From Bradyrhizobium canariense (GTDB taxonomy: Bacteria > Pseudomonadota > Alphaproteobacteria > Rhizobiales > Xanthobacteraceae): a stretch of 64,000 nucleotides of DNA. This document shows, one piece after another, positions 41,701 through 49,933 of the stretch. The stretch lies in the NCBI RefSeq assembly GCF_019402665.1, contig NZ_VSST01000040.1:36143-100142 (forward strand), read 5' to 3'. The position numbers and the translations under genes were made by a program. The notes beneath the pieces were generated by a model. That model worked only from the letters and a program-made list of their open reading frames with translations, did not search any database and was not told the DNA's origin. Each line of letters opens with the position of its first letter. The stretch's first letter is position 1.

Positions 41701-41860
41701 AGGTAGCCTGCACGACCATCGTCTTGATCGTAAACGAAGGATCCTCGCTCCGGCCAAGGCGGAAAAACGCGAGATAACCTGCGATCGCGGCAACGATCAT
41801 CACATAGACGACGAGCGAGCGGTGCCTGAGCGCCCATCCGGAGAGGTTAAACCCGGTCAT
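38798..41860 (-). CDS. RND efflux transporter permease (TriC-like subgroup)
   Basis: A 1020-residue inner-membrane proton-driven pump with 12 membrane segments and two large periplasmic loops. LGRSEDPSFTIKTMVVQATW near residue 35 marks the PSFTIK subgroup seen in TriC-type pumps. The TM4 proton-relay pair is present as LLVDDAMT near residue 405. The C-terminal half has LLGMISKNAVILI and GGLLVATVLTLVLLPTLYV. It overlaps the adaptor gene by 4 bases. No outer-membrane channel gene is nearby, so it may use a TolC-type protein from elsewhere. The substrate is unknown. Confidence 0.93.
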   Translation of the reverse strand: MTGFNLSGWALRHRSLVVYVMIVAAIAGYLAFFRLGRSEDPSFTIKTMVVQATWPGATAEETMKQVTERLERRLQETPHLEFLRSFTRAGLVTIFVNLKGSANSREVADTWYEVRKNIGDMRHTLPAGVVGPGFNDDFGDTFGIVYGFSSDGFTQRELRDYVENVRARLLQVPDVSKIELLGAQDEVIFVEFSKQDLATLQVDRAALLGALQAQNIVRPAGTIQTGKETISVRVSGGFGSEQDIAGVNFVAGGRTIRLSDIAKVRRGYADPPQPMFRVNGQPAIGLAIAMRDGGDILALGRNIKAAMAQMTANLPIGIEPALVADQAAVVDSAISEFMTSLLQAVAIILVVSFISLEIRPGLIIALAIPLTLAVVFPIMEIARIDMQRISLGALIIALALLVDDAMTTTDATLNRLAQGGSKIDAATFAYRSHAFAMLAGTLVTIAGFIPVGFAASSAGEYTFSLFAVVAIALLVSWLVAVIFTPLLGVIILVPPGQESSDAPGRIFRFYRTFLTLAMRAKWLTIATSLVLFIASVLALPLIPQQFFPSSDRPELLVDLSLPQNASIHASELAARRLDAALTGDPDVDHWSTNVGRGAIRFYLPLNVELPNDSFTQAVVVAKDVSARERLRVRLERLLAEEVPAAVSSVSPLGLGPPVGWPLQYRVSGPDVERVREIALKLGQIIASEPRAKGVNFDWMEPERQLRIQVDQDEARRLGLSSQAISSVLNTVISGAIVTQVRDDIYLVNVVARAVDEQRISLSNLRTLQVPLPSGRTVSLSQFATFAYHQEHPLIWRRDRIPTLTVRADIGGGSLPAALVDALSPAIGELRKTLPASYEVTVGGTVEESRNSQASVLAVVPMMLFVMLTVLMIQLQSFPRLLMVISVAPLGMIGVVAALLLSGRPMGFVTILGILALLGMISKNAVILISQIDAERAQGKSPWDAAVDASSSRFRPIMLTAVSTVLGMIPIAPTVFWGPMAVAIMGGLLVATVLTLVLLPTLYVSWFGEKGRVGTSAQSVG

Positions 41861-42966
41861 GGCTCTGATCCGAGCACGCGCACCTTCTGGCCCGGATGGA
41901 GCGCTTGGACGCCCGCGGTGACAACGATGTCGCCGGCATTCAGTCCCTGCGAGACGATGACGTCGGTCTGGTCGAAACGAAGGATGTCGACATTACGCGC
42001 CGATATGATGTTCGTCTGGGGATCGAGGATCCAGACGGCCGGCTGCTGATTTATTCTTGTTAAGGCGGTAGCGGGTACATCGATCACCGGTCCGGAACCC
42101 AACTCGACGCGGCCGTTTACGGTGGCGCCGAGCCGCATGGCTGATGGCGGATCCGTTAGACCGACCTTGACCTCGAACGTGCGGGTGACGGGGTCGGCCT
42201 GCGCCGCGACCTGGCGGACGCGGCCCTGTGCCGTGATCTTCGCGTCATCTGTCAGGCTGACCATGACCTGCACGTCGGCCGGCGTCGATCTGATCATTTG
42301 AGCCGGAACGTCGAAGACTGCGTCACGGCCGTCCTGCCTCGCGATCCTCGCGATCATTTGCCCGGCCTGAACGACCTCGCCATCAGAGGGACCTGTCGCG
42401 GTGATTTTGCCGGGCGCATCGGCCCGCAGCTCCGTAAAGCTGACGAGGTCGTGCGCGGAGTCGACTTGCGCCTCCGCCGCCTCGACCTGCGACTGCGCGG
42501 CCTGTCGTGCCTGCGTCGCCGCCTCGAAATTGGCACGCGTGGTCCACCCCTGCGCCAACAGCGTTTCCTGACGTTCGTAGTGGTTGCGTGCCTGCGTCAA
42601 CTGGCCCTGCGCAGCGGAAAGAGCCGCTTTTGCCTGCCGTAATGTGCTCAGCTCGTTCTGGGACTCCAGTTGCGCCAGCAACTGTCCGGCCTCGACCCTG
42701 TCTCCGAGTTTCGCATGGCTCGCCAGCAAGCGTCCGGATATCCGAAAGGCGACGGCCACTTCGTCCTCGGCCTCGATGCGGCCTGTAAAAATCAACGGCA
42801 CCAGGCTATCGCGCTTCTCGACCGTCGTGGTCCGAACCGGACGCGGGGGCAGCTCCTTCGTTTCCGCTTGGCGGCCGCAGGCTACCAGAAACGGTGCGAA
42901 CACGGAGGCGATCAACGTCACTGCGAAGACTTGCCGAGATGTGGTTCGCCTACCGCGCATCGCCAT
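41857..42966 (-). CDS. RND periplasmic adaptor, lipoprotein type
   Basis: A 369-residue membrane-fusion protein. The N-terminal signal ends in a lipobox (FLVACG), so it is probably a lipoprotein. It has VAFRISGRLLASHAKLGDRV (lipoyl half), a coiled hairpin rich in Gln/Ala (TQARQAAQSQVEAAEAQVDS), a second lipoyl half (ATGPSDGEVVQAGQMIARIA) and a C-terminal barrel. It works with the overlapping RND gene. Confidence 0.92.
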   Translation of the reverse strand: MAMRGRRTTSRQVFAVTLIASVFAPFLVACGRQAETKELPPRPVRTTTVEKRDSLVPLIFTGRIEAEDEVAVAFRISGRLLASHAKLGDRVEAGQLLAQLESQNELSTLRQAKAALSAAQGQLTQARNHYERQETLLAQGWTTRANFEAATQARQAAQSQVEAAEAQVDSAHDLVSFTELRADAPGKITATGPSDGEVVQAGQMIARIARQDGRDAVFDVPAQMIRSTPADVQVMVSLTDDAKITAQGRVRQVAAQADPVTRTFEVKVGLTDPPSAMRLGATVNGRVELGSGPVIDVPATALTRINQQPAVWILDPQTNIISARNVDILRFDQTDVIVSQGLNAGDIVVTAGVQALHPGQKVRVLGSEP

Positions 42967-43293
42967 GCCCTCCTCGATTCCAGACGTTAGATCAGGCAGG
43001 TCGCCCTTTCACATCTCGCGATCTACGGTGTCGTCCCTGGTATTCTTGCCCAAAGGAGGGGCCACACACATCGGCAAATCTACTTGGTGCGTCCGGATGC
43101 AATCGCGACCGCGGGCCGCAGTCGCAGGCGAAACGCCGGCGATATATGAAACGGCGCCTCATGGAGCGCTCCGGGGAATTCCTGCCGCCTAATCGGGCAA
43201 AGACCCAATATCGCAGGTCGTATCAAGAGCGCATCGTCAGGGTCAGCTAAAGCGATCGGGCCTGTCGGCCCGATGAACCCGGAGGATTTTCGA

Positions 43294-43497
43294 ATGCGGA
43301 GATTTATCCTAGTTGCAATGGCGGTTTCGGGAATGCTGGCCATCATGCCACAGACTGCATCAGCGCAGACCGAGCAAAACCAATGGTGCTCCAAGTTCAA
43401 GGGGCATGTGAACTGCAGGTACTCCACCCAAGATCAGTGCCAGGCGTCCCGAAGCGGGAGGGGCGGCACCTGCTTCCCCCGGCAGGCGTCGCGCTAG
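43294..43497 (+). CDS. Small exported DUF3551-like protein
   Basis: A 67-residue protein. The signal peptide MRRFILVAMAVSGMLAIMPQ ends ASA. The mature part has WCSKFKGHVNCRYST and QCQASRSGRGGTCFP, four Cys in the DUF3551 pattern common in Bradyrhizobium. ATG 43294 has GGAGG at good spacing, better than the ATG at 43273. The 327 bases between it and the RND adaptor gene show no gene. The function is unknown. Confidence 0.72.
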   Translation: MRRFILVAMAVSGMLAIMPQTASAQTEQNQWCSKFKGHVNCRYSTQDQCQASRSGRGGTCFPRQASR

Positions 43498-43743
43498 TTG
43501 CGTAGCAGGGCAGCGAAGGGCCATCCAAAACGATGGCGTCGAACGATCCGCTCGTGGACGCCATTCGAGCCGGTGTGGATGCTGCTGTATCGCTACGCCA
43601 ACTCACGCATCCGCACGTCGAAGGATACCCGGCTGCAGACACCGACAGTCGTGCCGCCGGACACCCGCCAGTCAATACACGATGCCGGATTTTCGAAGCA
43701 CCGCACGGGACGGCGCCATCCGTCGCCAATCGAGGAATCGCCT

Positions 43744-44265
43744 GTGAGAGGGTCGGCGGGAAAGCCAGATGCGCTCACGGGCGCCACAGCCCGCGCGTCC
43801 TGGTGGAGCGCGACGTCCCGCGCGGCTTCGTTCCTCTGCCTCTGGTTGGTACTTTCCGGCGCCGCTCTCGATGACATTCCTGCCGCGGCAGTCGCCGTCG
43901 CGGCGGCAACGTGGACGAGCTTGCATTGGCTGGAACCTGGCGGATCGCGGCGCTCACCTGGCGCCATCTCGCGACTGACATTGCTCTTCCTATATCACTC
44001 CATTGTTGCCGGAGTGGACGTCGCGAGGCGGGCACTCGACCCCCGCCTGCCGCTACACCCGGGGTTTATCGCATATCCAACCCGTCTTCCCCGCGGCATT
44101 CGTCGTAACGTGTTTGCAACGCTGACGAGCCTGCTACCGGGCACCGTGCCGGCCGCAGAAGATGACGCGCAGATCCTCTATCACTGTCTGAATATCGAAC
44201 ATCCCGTGGTCGCCGAGCTTGCCGAAGAGGAGGCTGCTCTGGTCCGAGCGCTGTACAACGACTGA
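43744..44265 (+). CDS. mnhE: Na+/H+ antiporter subunit E (MnhE/MrpE)
   Basis: A 173-residue membrane subunit. Two or three membrane segments lie at residues 18-70 (FLCLWLVLSGAALDD), and SIVAGVDVARRALDPRLPLHPGF near residue 85 is the most typical MnhE block, followed by FATLTSLLPGTVPA. The frame is open upstream to 43498, but GTG 43744 with GAGG upstream gives a normal length. It is first of six overlapping subunit genes. The 246 bases before it show no gene. Confidence 0.87.
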   Translation: MRGSAGKPDALTGATARASWWSATSRAASFLCLWLVLSGAALDDIPAAAVAVAAATWTSLHWLEPGGSRRSPGAISRLTLLFLYHSIVAGVDVARRALDPRLPLHPGFIAYPTRLPRGIRRNVFATLTSLLPGTVPAAEDDAQILYHCLNIEHPVVAELAEEEAALVRALYND

Positions 44266-44548
44266 GTTCCTGACGGCCGCAGTCGGCTTCATCCTGGCCA
44301 TGCTGGCGCTTGGCCTGGTGTCTATCCTGCGAGGTCCAGGAGACGCCGACCGCATGATGGCGACGCAGTTGATCGGGACCGGAGGTATTGCGGCGCTGCT
44401 GCTGCTCGGCACTGTGGCGGGCTCACCCGCGGCAATCGACGTGGCCTTGACCTTGGCACTGCTCGCCACCTTCGCCTCCATCGCGTTCGTCAAGAAGGGA
44501 CTTTCGCGCTTCGAAGCTGATGGGATCACATCAGCGGAGGACAAATGA
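44219..44548 (+). CDS. mnhF: Na+/H+ antiporter subunit F (MnhF/MrpF)
   Basis: A 109-residue membrane protein with three segments. LVSILRGPGDADRMMATQLI is the conserved MnhF block after the first helix. The frame starts at TTG 44219 and overlaps the mnhE end by 47 bases, with no better ATG or GTG, so the true N-terminus is uncertain. It ends with an overlap into mnhG. Confidence 0.85.
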   Translation: MPKRRLLWSERCTTTEFLTAAVGFILAMLALGLVSILRGPGDADRMMATQLIGTGGIAALLLLGTVAGSPAAIDVALTLALLATFASIAFVKKGLSRFEADGITSAEDK

Positions 44549-44838
44549 GCCTCGCACGCGACATGATGACAGTTGCAGCCGTCTCAGCCGGCGCGTTCTT
44601 CTTCCTGGCCGGCACGGTCGGCCTGCTTCGCTTTCCCGACACCCTAACACGTCTGCACGCGCTCACGAAGGCGGACAATCTCGGCCTCGGTCTCGTCGTG
44701 CTCGGACTGCTCCCGCAAGCTGCGGGCCTTCGCGACGGGTTGAAGCTGGTCGGCATCTGGCTGCTTGGCCTGCTCGCCGGCGCCACAGTCTCCCAACTGA
44801 TTGCGCGCGCGGCGCGCCATGGCCAATTGAACCGATGA
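44545..44838 (+). CDS. mnhG: Na+/H+ antiporter subunit G (MnhG/MrpG)
   Basis: A 97-residue membrane protein. LAGTVGLLRFPDTLTRLHAL and TKADNLGLGLVVLGLL are the family signature. It overlaps mnhF and the next gene by 4 bases each. Confidence 0.92.
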   Translation: MSLARDMMTVAAVSAGAFFFLAGTVGLLRFPDTLTRLHALTKADNLGLGLVVLGLLPQAAGLRDGLKLVGIWLLGLLAGATVSQLIARAARHGQLNR

Positions 44839-45776
44839 GCATTGCAACGGTCTTCGAAATTGTGCTCGCTGCGGTCGTTCTGGGACTTGGCGTCTGGACG
44901 ATCGTCGTGCCGGAGACTTTTTCGGCCACGGTCGGATTCGTCGCCTATGGACTGCTGGTGGCACTTGTCTGGGTACGTCTCGACGCCGTCGATGTCGCGC
45001 TGACCGAGGCCGCAATCGGCGGAGGGCTCGGTGGCGTGTTGCTGCTGGGTGCGGCGGCGCGATTGCGTGATGCCGACCTGATGGCGGAGAAAACGCCGGG
45101 CACGCTGCGAGCGAGCGCGGCAGCGCTGTCGGTGTTGATGGCCGCAGCCTTGGCCGGTGCGGTCCTGGTGCTGCCCGATCCAGCTCCGACGCTTGCTCCG
45201 GCGGCTGTTGCAAAGGCCGGGGCGACAAGTCTGTCCAATCCGGTCACGAACGTGCTGATGGCGTTCCGTGCGATGGATACCATGCTCGAGAAAATCGTAC
45301 TGCTGCTGGCCGTCGTCGGCGTTTGGTCACTTGCATCCGACTTTGCCTGGGGCGGTCGTCCCGGGCCGCGCCACGAAGCCGATCCACGCGGCGTCCTCGT
45401 CTTTCTTGCGCGCCTGTTGCCCCCGATTGGCATCGTCGTCGGGATTCATGTCCTCTGGGCCGGCGCCGACCAGCCTGGCGGTGCGTTTCAGGGCGGCGCG
45501 ATCCTCGCGTCCATGTGGCTGCTGGCCATCATGACGGGTCTGGCGGACACGCCATCCGTGAGCCTTCGCTGGATAAGGCTGATCCTCGTCGCCGGGCCCG
45601 GCCTATTCCTTGTTGTTGGCCTCGTCGGACTTCTGTTTGACGACGCATTCCTTTCCTATCCGCCGGCGCTGGCCAAGCCGCTGATACTCGGCATCGAGGT
45701 CACGATGACTTTGACGATCGCGGCAACGCTTGGCCTGCTGCTTGCGGGCGCACCAGAACGGAGCGCACAACCATGA
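44835..45776 (+). CDS. Fused DUF4040 (MbhD-like) and MnhB subunit
   Basis: A 313-residue membrane protein. The first ~90 residues (VVPETFSATVGFVAYGLLVA, RLDAVDVALTEAAIGGGLGG) match the DUF4040/MbhD module. The last ~150 have the MnhB block FLARLLPPIGIVVGIHVLWA and DQPGGAFQGGAILASMWLLA. In Mrp antiporters the DUF4040 part is usually the tail of subunit A; in Mbh complexes it is a separate subunit. Here it is joined to B, and no A subunit is encoded. ATG 44835 overlaps the mnhG stop. Confidence 0.85.
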   Translation: MSIATVFEIVLAAVVLGLGVWTIVVPETFSATVGFVAYGLLVALVWVRLDAVDVALTEAAIGGGLGGVLLLGAAARLRDADLMAEKTPGTLRASAAALSVLMAAALAGAVLVLPDPAPTLAPAAVAKAGATSLSNPVTNVLMAFRAMDTMLEKIVLLLAVVGVWSLASDFAWGGRPGPRHEADPRGVLVFLARLLPPIGIVVGIHVLWAGADQPGGAFQGGAILASMWLLAIMTGLADTPSVSLRWIRLILVAGPGLFLVVGLVGLLFDDAFLSYPPALAKPLILGIEVTMTLTIAATLGLLLAGAPERSAQP

Positions 45777-46114
45777 GCACCGTGACTGTGTTCGGACTGT
45801 GCGCTGCTGCGGTGGCCAGTCTTGGACTCTACGGTCTGATCACGGACCCGCGGCCGCTGCGGAAGATCATCGCCTTCAATTTGCTGGGCAGCGGCGTGTT
45901 TCTCCTGTTCGGCGTCGTCGGGCGGCGCGGTGCGGCGGCAGGGATAGGCAACGATCCGGTGCCGCAGGCCTTGGTGATCACCGGCATCGTCGTCGCGTTT
46001 TCAGCAACGGCTCTGGCGATTGCGCTCCTGCTGCGGCTGTTCCAGACGACCGCCTTTCTGGAGCCGAGCATTCGTGCCGCCCCAGGCGATGACCCAGATC
46101 GGGCCGCTAGCTGA
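45773..46114 (+). CDS. mnhC: Na+/H+ antiporter subunit C (MnhC/NuoK-like)
   Basis: A 113-residue NuoK-like protein with three membrane segments. GLYGLITDPRPLRKIIAFNL and PVPQALVITGIVVAFSATAL are the MnhC blocks. It overlaps both neighbours by a few bases. Confidence 0.9.
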   Translation: MSTVTVFGLCAAAVASLGLYGLITDPRPLRKIIAFNLLGSGVFLLFGVVGRRGAAAGIGNDPVPQALVITGIVVAFSATALAIALLLRLFQTTAFLEPSIRAAPGDDPDRAAS

Positions 46115-47901
46115 TGCTGCCCCCTGCCCCCGCGCTCGAGGCCATAACAACTCCGAGCGGTTTCCTGCTGGTGCCGTCGATTGCCGTGCCCCTTACCGGC
46201 GTTGTGCTGGCCTTCGTTCTTGGTGACCGATACGTCAGGCTGGTCGCGTACGCGATAATCCCGCTGGGGCTGGCGATCGCGGTCACGATTCTGGTGGCCC
46301 TTCGGCAGAGCGCAGGGCCTCTCGTTTACCTGCTGGGCGCTTGGCCGCCGCCATTGGGGGTGGCTCTGCGCGCGGACGGAGTGTCTGCGGTGATGCTCGC
46401 GGCGACCGCGGTCGTGATCTGCGCGGTCGCCGTCTATGCCCATGCTGATTTCAAGGATACGGCGACGCGCGCGCCATTCGCATTCTGGATCCTGCTGCTG
46501 GCGATCTGGGCGGCGCTGGACACGATCTTTGTCGGCGGAGACCTCTTCACGCTTTACGTCGCCCTGGAATTGCTGACGTTCGCCGCAGTGCCGCTGGTCT
46601 CGCTGGAAGGCCATCCGGATACGCTCCGAGCTGCGATACGGTACCTGCTGTTCGCATTGCTCGGCTCCGTGCTCTACCTGCTGGGCACGGCGCTCCTCTA
46701 TGGCGGCTATGGTACGCTGGATATCGCGCTGCTGTCGCATCGGATCCAGGCAGAACCCGCCTCATTCCTCGCGGCGGCATTGATGACGGCGGGTCTTCTG
46801 GCCAAAACCGCACTGTTCCCCCTACATCTCTGGCTGCCCCCCGCCCACGCGGGCGCGCCGGCGGCCGCCAGCGCCATCCTGTCTGGCCTTGTCGTGAAGG
46901 GATCTTTCTTCATCATCGTGCGGCTCTGGTTCAAGGTGATGCCCGCGCTGCCTGGTTTGCCAGCCACGCAGCTGCTCGCCGCTCTGGGAGCATCGGCGAT
47001 CATTTTCGGCAGCGTTCTCGCTCTTCGCCAGCAAAGGCTGAAGCTCTTGGTCGCCTATTCGACCGTAGCACAGCTCGGATATCTCTTCCTGATGTTTCCG
47101 CTCGCGTTCGAGGCTTCGGGCAAGCTGGAGGACGGCAACGCTTTGTCAGGCGGTCTGCTGCAGGCCGTCTCCCATGCCACGGCCAAAGCGGCGATGTTCA
47201 TGGCTGCCGGATCGATCTATGCGAGGCTGGGTCATGATCGCCTCACAGACTTGCATGGTCTAGTGAGAACGATGCCGTTGAGCGTCTTAGCTTTTGCTCT
47301 CGCCGGCATCGCGTTGGTAGGCGTACAGCCGAGCGGTGCGTCGCTGGCAAAAGAGCTGTTGCTTCGTGCCGCAGCCGAAAGGGGGCAGTGGTGGTGGGCG
47401 GTCGTGCTCGAGGCGGGCGGAATGCTTACAGCGGCCTACGTTGTCTTGGTCCTGGCTCACGCACTGGTGCCTACGGACGGGCGGATTGCATCGACCGGTC
47501 CTGCACTACACGTCCGGAACATCGCGGCGCTTGTGCTGGCCCTGTGCTCGCTATCGCTCGGCCTGTTGCCTTGGGATTCCTATCTAGCCGTCTCGCACGG
47601 TTCGGTGTCAGGTTTCTTTGCGGTCGAGACTCTCACCAAAACACTCTCCTCCGTCCTGGGCGGCGTTGTGCTGGCGATCCTGATCGCTCCCTGGCCGCAT
47701 CCGGATGCCTATTTGACGCGCTGGAAAATGGTCGCCAGCATACTCGGTCTATTTCAACGCAGCTGCCATAGGTCCGTTGGCTGCCTAGAGAGGGCCAATC
47801 ACGTTCTCTGCCAGTGGCCTGCGGCCAGCATGTTCCTCCTCATCCTGGCGCTGCTGTTTGGCGCGCTGATGGTTGGGGCGCATACCTTTCGGCCGGGATA
47901 A
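46114..47901 (+). CDS. mnhD: Na+/H+ antiporter subunit D (MnhD), proton-channel family
   Basis: A 595-residue complex-I-like antiporter subunit with about 14 membrane segments. LYVALELLTFAAVPLVSLEG carries the TM5 Glu, and GLLAKTALFPLHLWLPPAHA the TM7 Lys and loop. LLVAYSTVAQLGYLFL and SHATAKAAMFMAAGSIY are the second half-channel. The length is slightly above the usual MnhD; the last ~60 residues hold an extra hydrophobic end (FLLILALLFGALMVGA). It is the only large subunit in the cluster. Confidence 0.9.
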   Translation: MLPPAPALEAITTPSGFLLVPSIAVPLTGVVLAFVLGDRYVRLVAYAIIPLGLAIAVTILVALRQSAGPLVYLLGAWPPPLGVALRADGVSAVMLAATAVVICAVAVYAHADFKDTATRAPFAFWILLLAIWAALDTIFVGGDLFTLYVALELLTFAAVPLVSLEGHPDTLRAAIRYLLFALLGSVLYLLGTALLYGGYGTLDIALLSHRIQAEPASFLAAALMTAGLLAKTALFPLHLWLPPAHAGAPAAASAILSGLVVKGSFFIIVRLWFKVMPALPGLPATQLLAALGASAIIFGSVLALRQQRLKLLVAYSTVAQLGYLFLMFPLAFEASGKLEDGNALSGGLLQAVSHATAKAAMFMAAGSIYARLGHDRLTDLHGLVRTMPLSVLAFALAGIALVGVQPSGASLAKELLLRAAAERGQWWWAVVLEAGGMLTAAYVVLVLAHALVPTDGRIASTGPALHVRNIAALVLALCSLSLGLLPWDSYLAVSHGSVSGFFAVETLTKTLSSVLGGVVLAILIAPWPHPDAYLTRWKMVASILGLFQRSCHRSVGCLERANHVLCQWPAASMFLLILALLFGALMVGAHTFRPG

Positions 47902-48087
47902 GGTCAGCCTCAGGCGCCCCTCCAGCAACAACGATCAGGAACATCCATCCCCACGCCTCAGGGTTTTCTCCGATCCCAAGCCGACCGATCGAAGGCTAGT
48001 GTTCAACAGCGCGTTCCGCCAGTGGCACGGTTGCACCGGTTGGCGCATCGTCTTGGCCGCGGGAGCTTGATCCAGCAGGAGGTTTGC

Positions 48088-48591
48088 ATGTCCGATCTAG
48101 TAGCGATCGTGTATCCATCCGAGGCGAAGGCCGAGGAAGTGCGTCAGCGGCTACTCAAGCTGCAGAAGGAATATCTGATCACCATCAGCGACGCAGTGAT
48201 CGCCGTGAAGACGGATTCCGGCGGCATCAAGCTCAATCAGCTCGTCAACACGACGTCGATGGGCGCGGTGACCGGCGGTTTCTGGGGACTTCTGATCGGC
48301 ATGATCTTCCTCAATCCGATCCTCGGTGTCGCTGTCGGCGCAGCTTCCGGCGCACTTGGCGGCGCACTGTCCGATTTCGGCATCGACGACTCCTTCATGA
48401 AGGAATTATCAGTATCACTTCACACGGGCAACGCCGCCTTGTTCGTGCTGATCAAGAATATGACTGCGGACAAGGTCTTGAAGGAGATCAAGGACGCCGG
48501 AGGGACCGTGCTGAAGACGTCCCTGGACGACGCCAAAGAACAGGCTCTGCGCGACGCACTCGCAAGCGCCGCGGAGCGGCCGGCGGCCTGA
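48088..48591 (+). CDS. DUF1269 family membrane protein
   Basis: A 167-residue protein. The N-terminal MSDLVAIVYPSEAKAEEVRQ fold is followed by a glycine-rich membrane hairpin (TGGFWGLLIGMIFLNPILGV, then GAASGALGGALSDFGI) and a soluble C-terminus. DUF1269 proteins are linked to stress in rhizobia but have no defined activity. ATG 48088 has AGGAGG at ideal spacing, so the longer frame to 48022 is not used. Confidence 0.88.
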   Translation: MSDLVAIVYPSEAKAEEVRQRLLKLQKEYLITISDAVIAVKTDSGGIKLNQLVNTTSMGAVTGGFWGLLIGMIFLNPILGVAVGAASGALGGALSDFGIDDSFMKELSVSLHTGNAALFVLIKNMTADKVLKEIKDAGGTVLKTSLDDAKEQALRDALASAAERPAA

Positions 48592-48597
48592 AGCCAC

Positions 48598-49311
48598 TTA
48601 GCGGCGATTGCCGACCAGACGCAGCAGCATCATGAACAGGTTGATAAAGTTGAGATACAGCGACAGCGCTGAAATCACCGACTTGCGGCCTCTGGTTGTT
48701 TCGTCGTCCCGGCTGTCATGCATCGCCTTGATCCGTTGCGTGTCGTAGGCCGTCAGCCCGGCAAACACGCCGACGCCCACAATCGAGATCAGCCAGTCAA
48801 GCCCGCTGGATTGCAGGAACAGATTCACCAGGGTGGCGATGATGATCCCGATAAGGCCCATGAACAGGAAGGTGCCGAGACCGGATAGGTCGCGCCTTGT
48901 GGTATAGCCAAAGACGCTGAGCGCCCCGAACGTCGCCGCGGTGATGAAGAAGACGCGCGAAATCGAGGCGCTGGTGTAGATGTGGAGCAGCGTCGAGAGC
49001 GACACGCCGACCAGCGCCGCATAGATGAAGAACAGCAGACGCGCGGTCGACACCGACAGCGTATTGATCCGCGAGCCGATGAAGAAGACCAAACCCAGCG
49101 GCGCCAGTATGAAGACCCACATCAACGGGCTCTGCAGCAGTGCAGGACTGGTGAGCTGATAGGTGAGCCACGCGACAACGGCCGTTAGGCCGATGCCGGC
49201 AGCCATATAGTTGTAGATGCGCAGCATGTAGCTACGCAGTCCAGCATTGACCGCGATTGCCGCGCCGCCGCCCGCTCCCGCCATCGTCACGTTCGGATCA
49301 TAGTTCGACAT
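48598..49311 (-). CDS. Bax inhibitor-1 / YccA family membrane protein
   Basis: A 237-residue protein with seven membrane segments (for example GIGLTAVVAWLTYQL, VFILAPLGLVFFIGS, FFITAATFGALSVFGY). FAGLTAYDTQRIKAM near residue 190 is the family signature. It is a putative calcium-leak or membrane-stress protein. It is convergent with the DUF1269 gene and only 6 bases from it. Confidence 0.92.
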   Translation of the reverse strand: MSNYDPNVTMAGAGGGAAIAVNAGLRSYMLRIYNYMAAGIGLTAVVAWLTYQLTSPALLQSPLMWVFILAPLGLVFFIGSRINTLSVSTARLLFFIYAALVGVSLSTLLHIYTSASISRVFFITAATFGALSVFGYTTRRDLSGLGTFLFMGLIGIIIATLVNLFLQSSGLDWLISIVGVGVFAGLTAYDTQRIKAMHDSRDDETTRGRKSVISALSLYLNFINLFMMLLRLVGNRR

Positions 49312-49556
49312 TGCCTGTCTCCTGCCAGAGCTCGCTAATCAGGTCATGCTATCTCTGGGTATCAGTAGACGGCATCGGACAATCACCCGAGAGTTGGCAA
49401 GGACAATCACCCTATCGCACAGCTTTTTACTGCGCACCTGAGCACGGTGATTACGAACCGGTAATCGAAACCGCCGGAAGTGTCCTCCTTTGGGCGGAGA
49501 CGCGTTACGCGTTTGTCACTTGGAAAACGGCCGCGATCCGGCCTAATCCGGCCAGT

Positions 49557-49781
49557 ATGCGCTTCTACTTTCATATCGTCGACAAATACGGTCTCTCGCC
49601 CGATAGGACCGGATGCGAGCTCGCCAATCAGGACGCAGCGTCCCTGCATGCCCGATGCATAGCGGCTGAGCTCGCGAAGGCCGGCGAGTTCTGCCGTTTC
49701 AGCGTCGTGCTTTTGGCGGCCGCTTCCGGGCCATCATCCGGTCCCGGTCAAATCGCGACTGCCCCTCCCCCAAAAACTTGA
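49557..49781 (+). CDS. DUF6894-like small protein
   Basis: A 74-residue protein that starts MRFYFHIVDKYGLSPDRTGC and continues LANQDAASLHARCIAAELAK, the usual layout of DUF6894 proteins in Bradyrhizobium. The open frame upstream to 49257 is a shadow of the divergent Bax-inhibitor gene and its promoter. The function is unknown. Confidence 0.68.
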   Translation: MRFYFHIVDKYGLSPDRTGCELANQDAASLHARCIAAELAKAGEFCRFSVVLLAAASGPSSGPGQIATAPPPKT

Positions 49782-49933
49782 GGGCGATGCCCAACCTTAC
49801 AGTACGTCAATTTCCTGCCCTCGCTGCCTACAGAGAATCCCGGATGTGCGAAGGGGAAAGCCACGTCTAGGGTCCTCTCCAATGCGGCGGGCATCAATGC
49901 CCGTCGCATCCCGGATTGGAAGGCCATCCCGTC

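Noticed and set aside
44520..44834. 105-residue N-terminal extension of the DUF4040-MnhB protein
   Set aside because: It overlaps the complete mnhG gene and is its frame-shifted shadow; ATG 44835 overlaps the mnhG stop as elsewhere in this operon.
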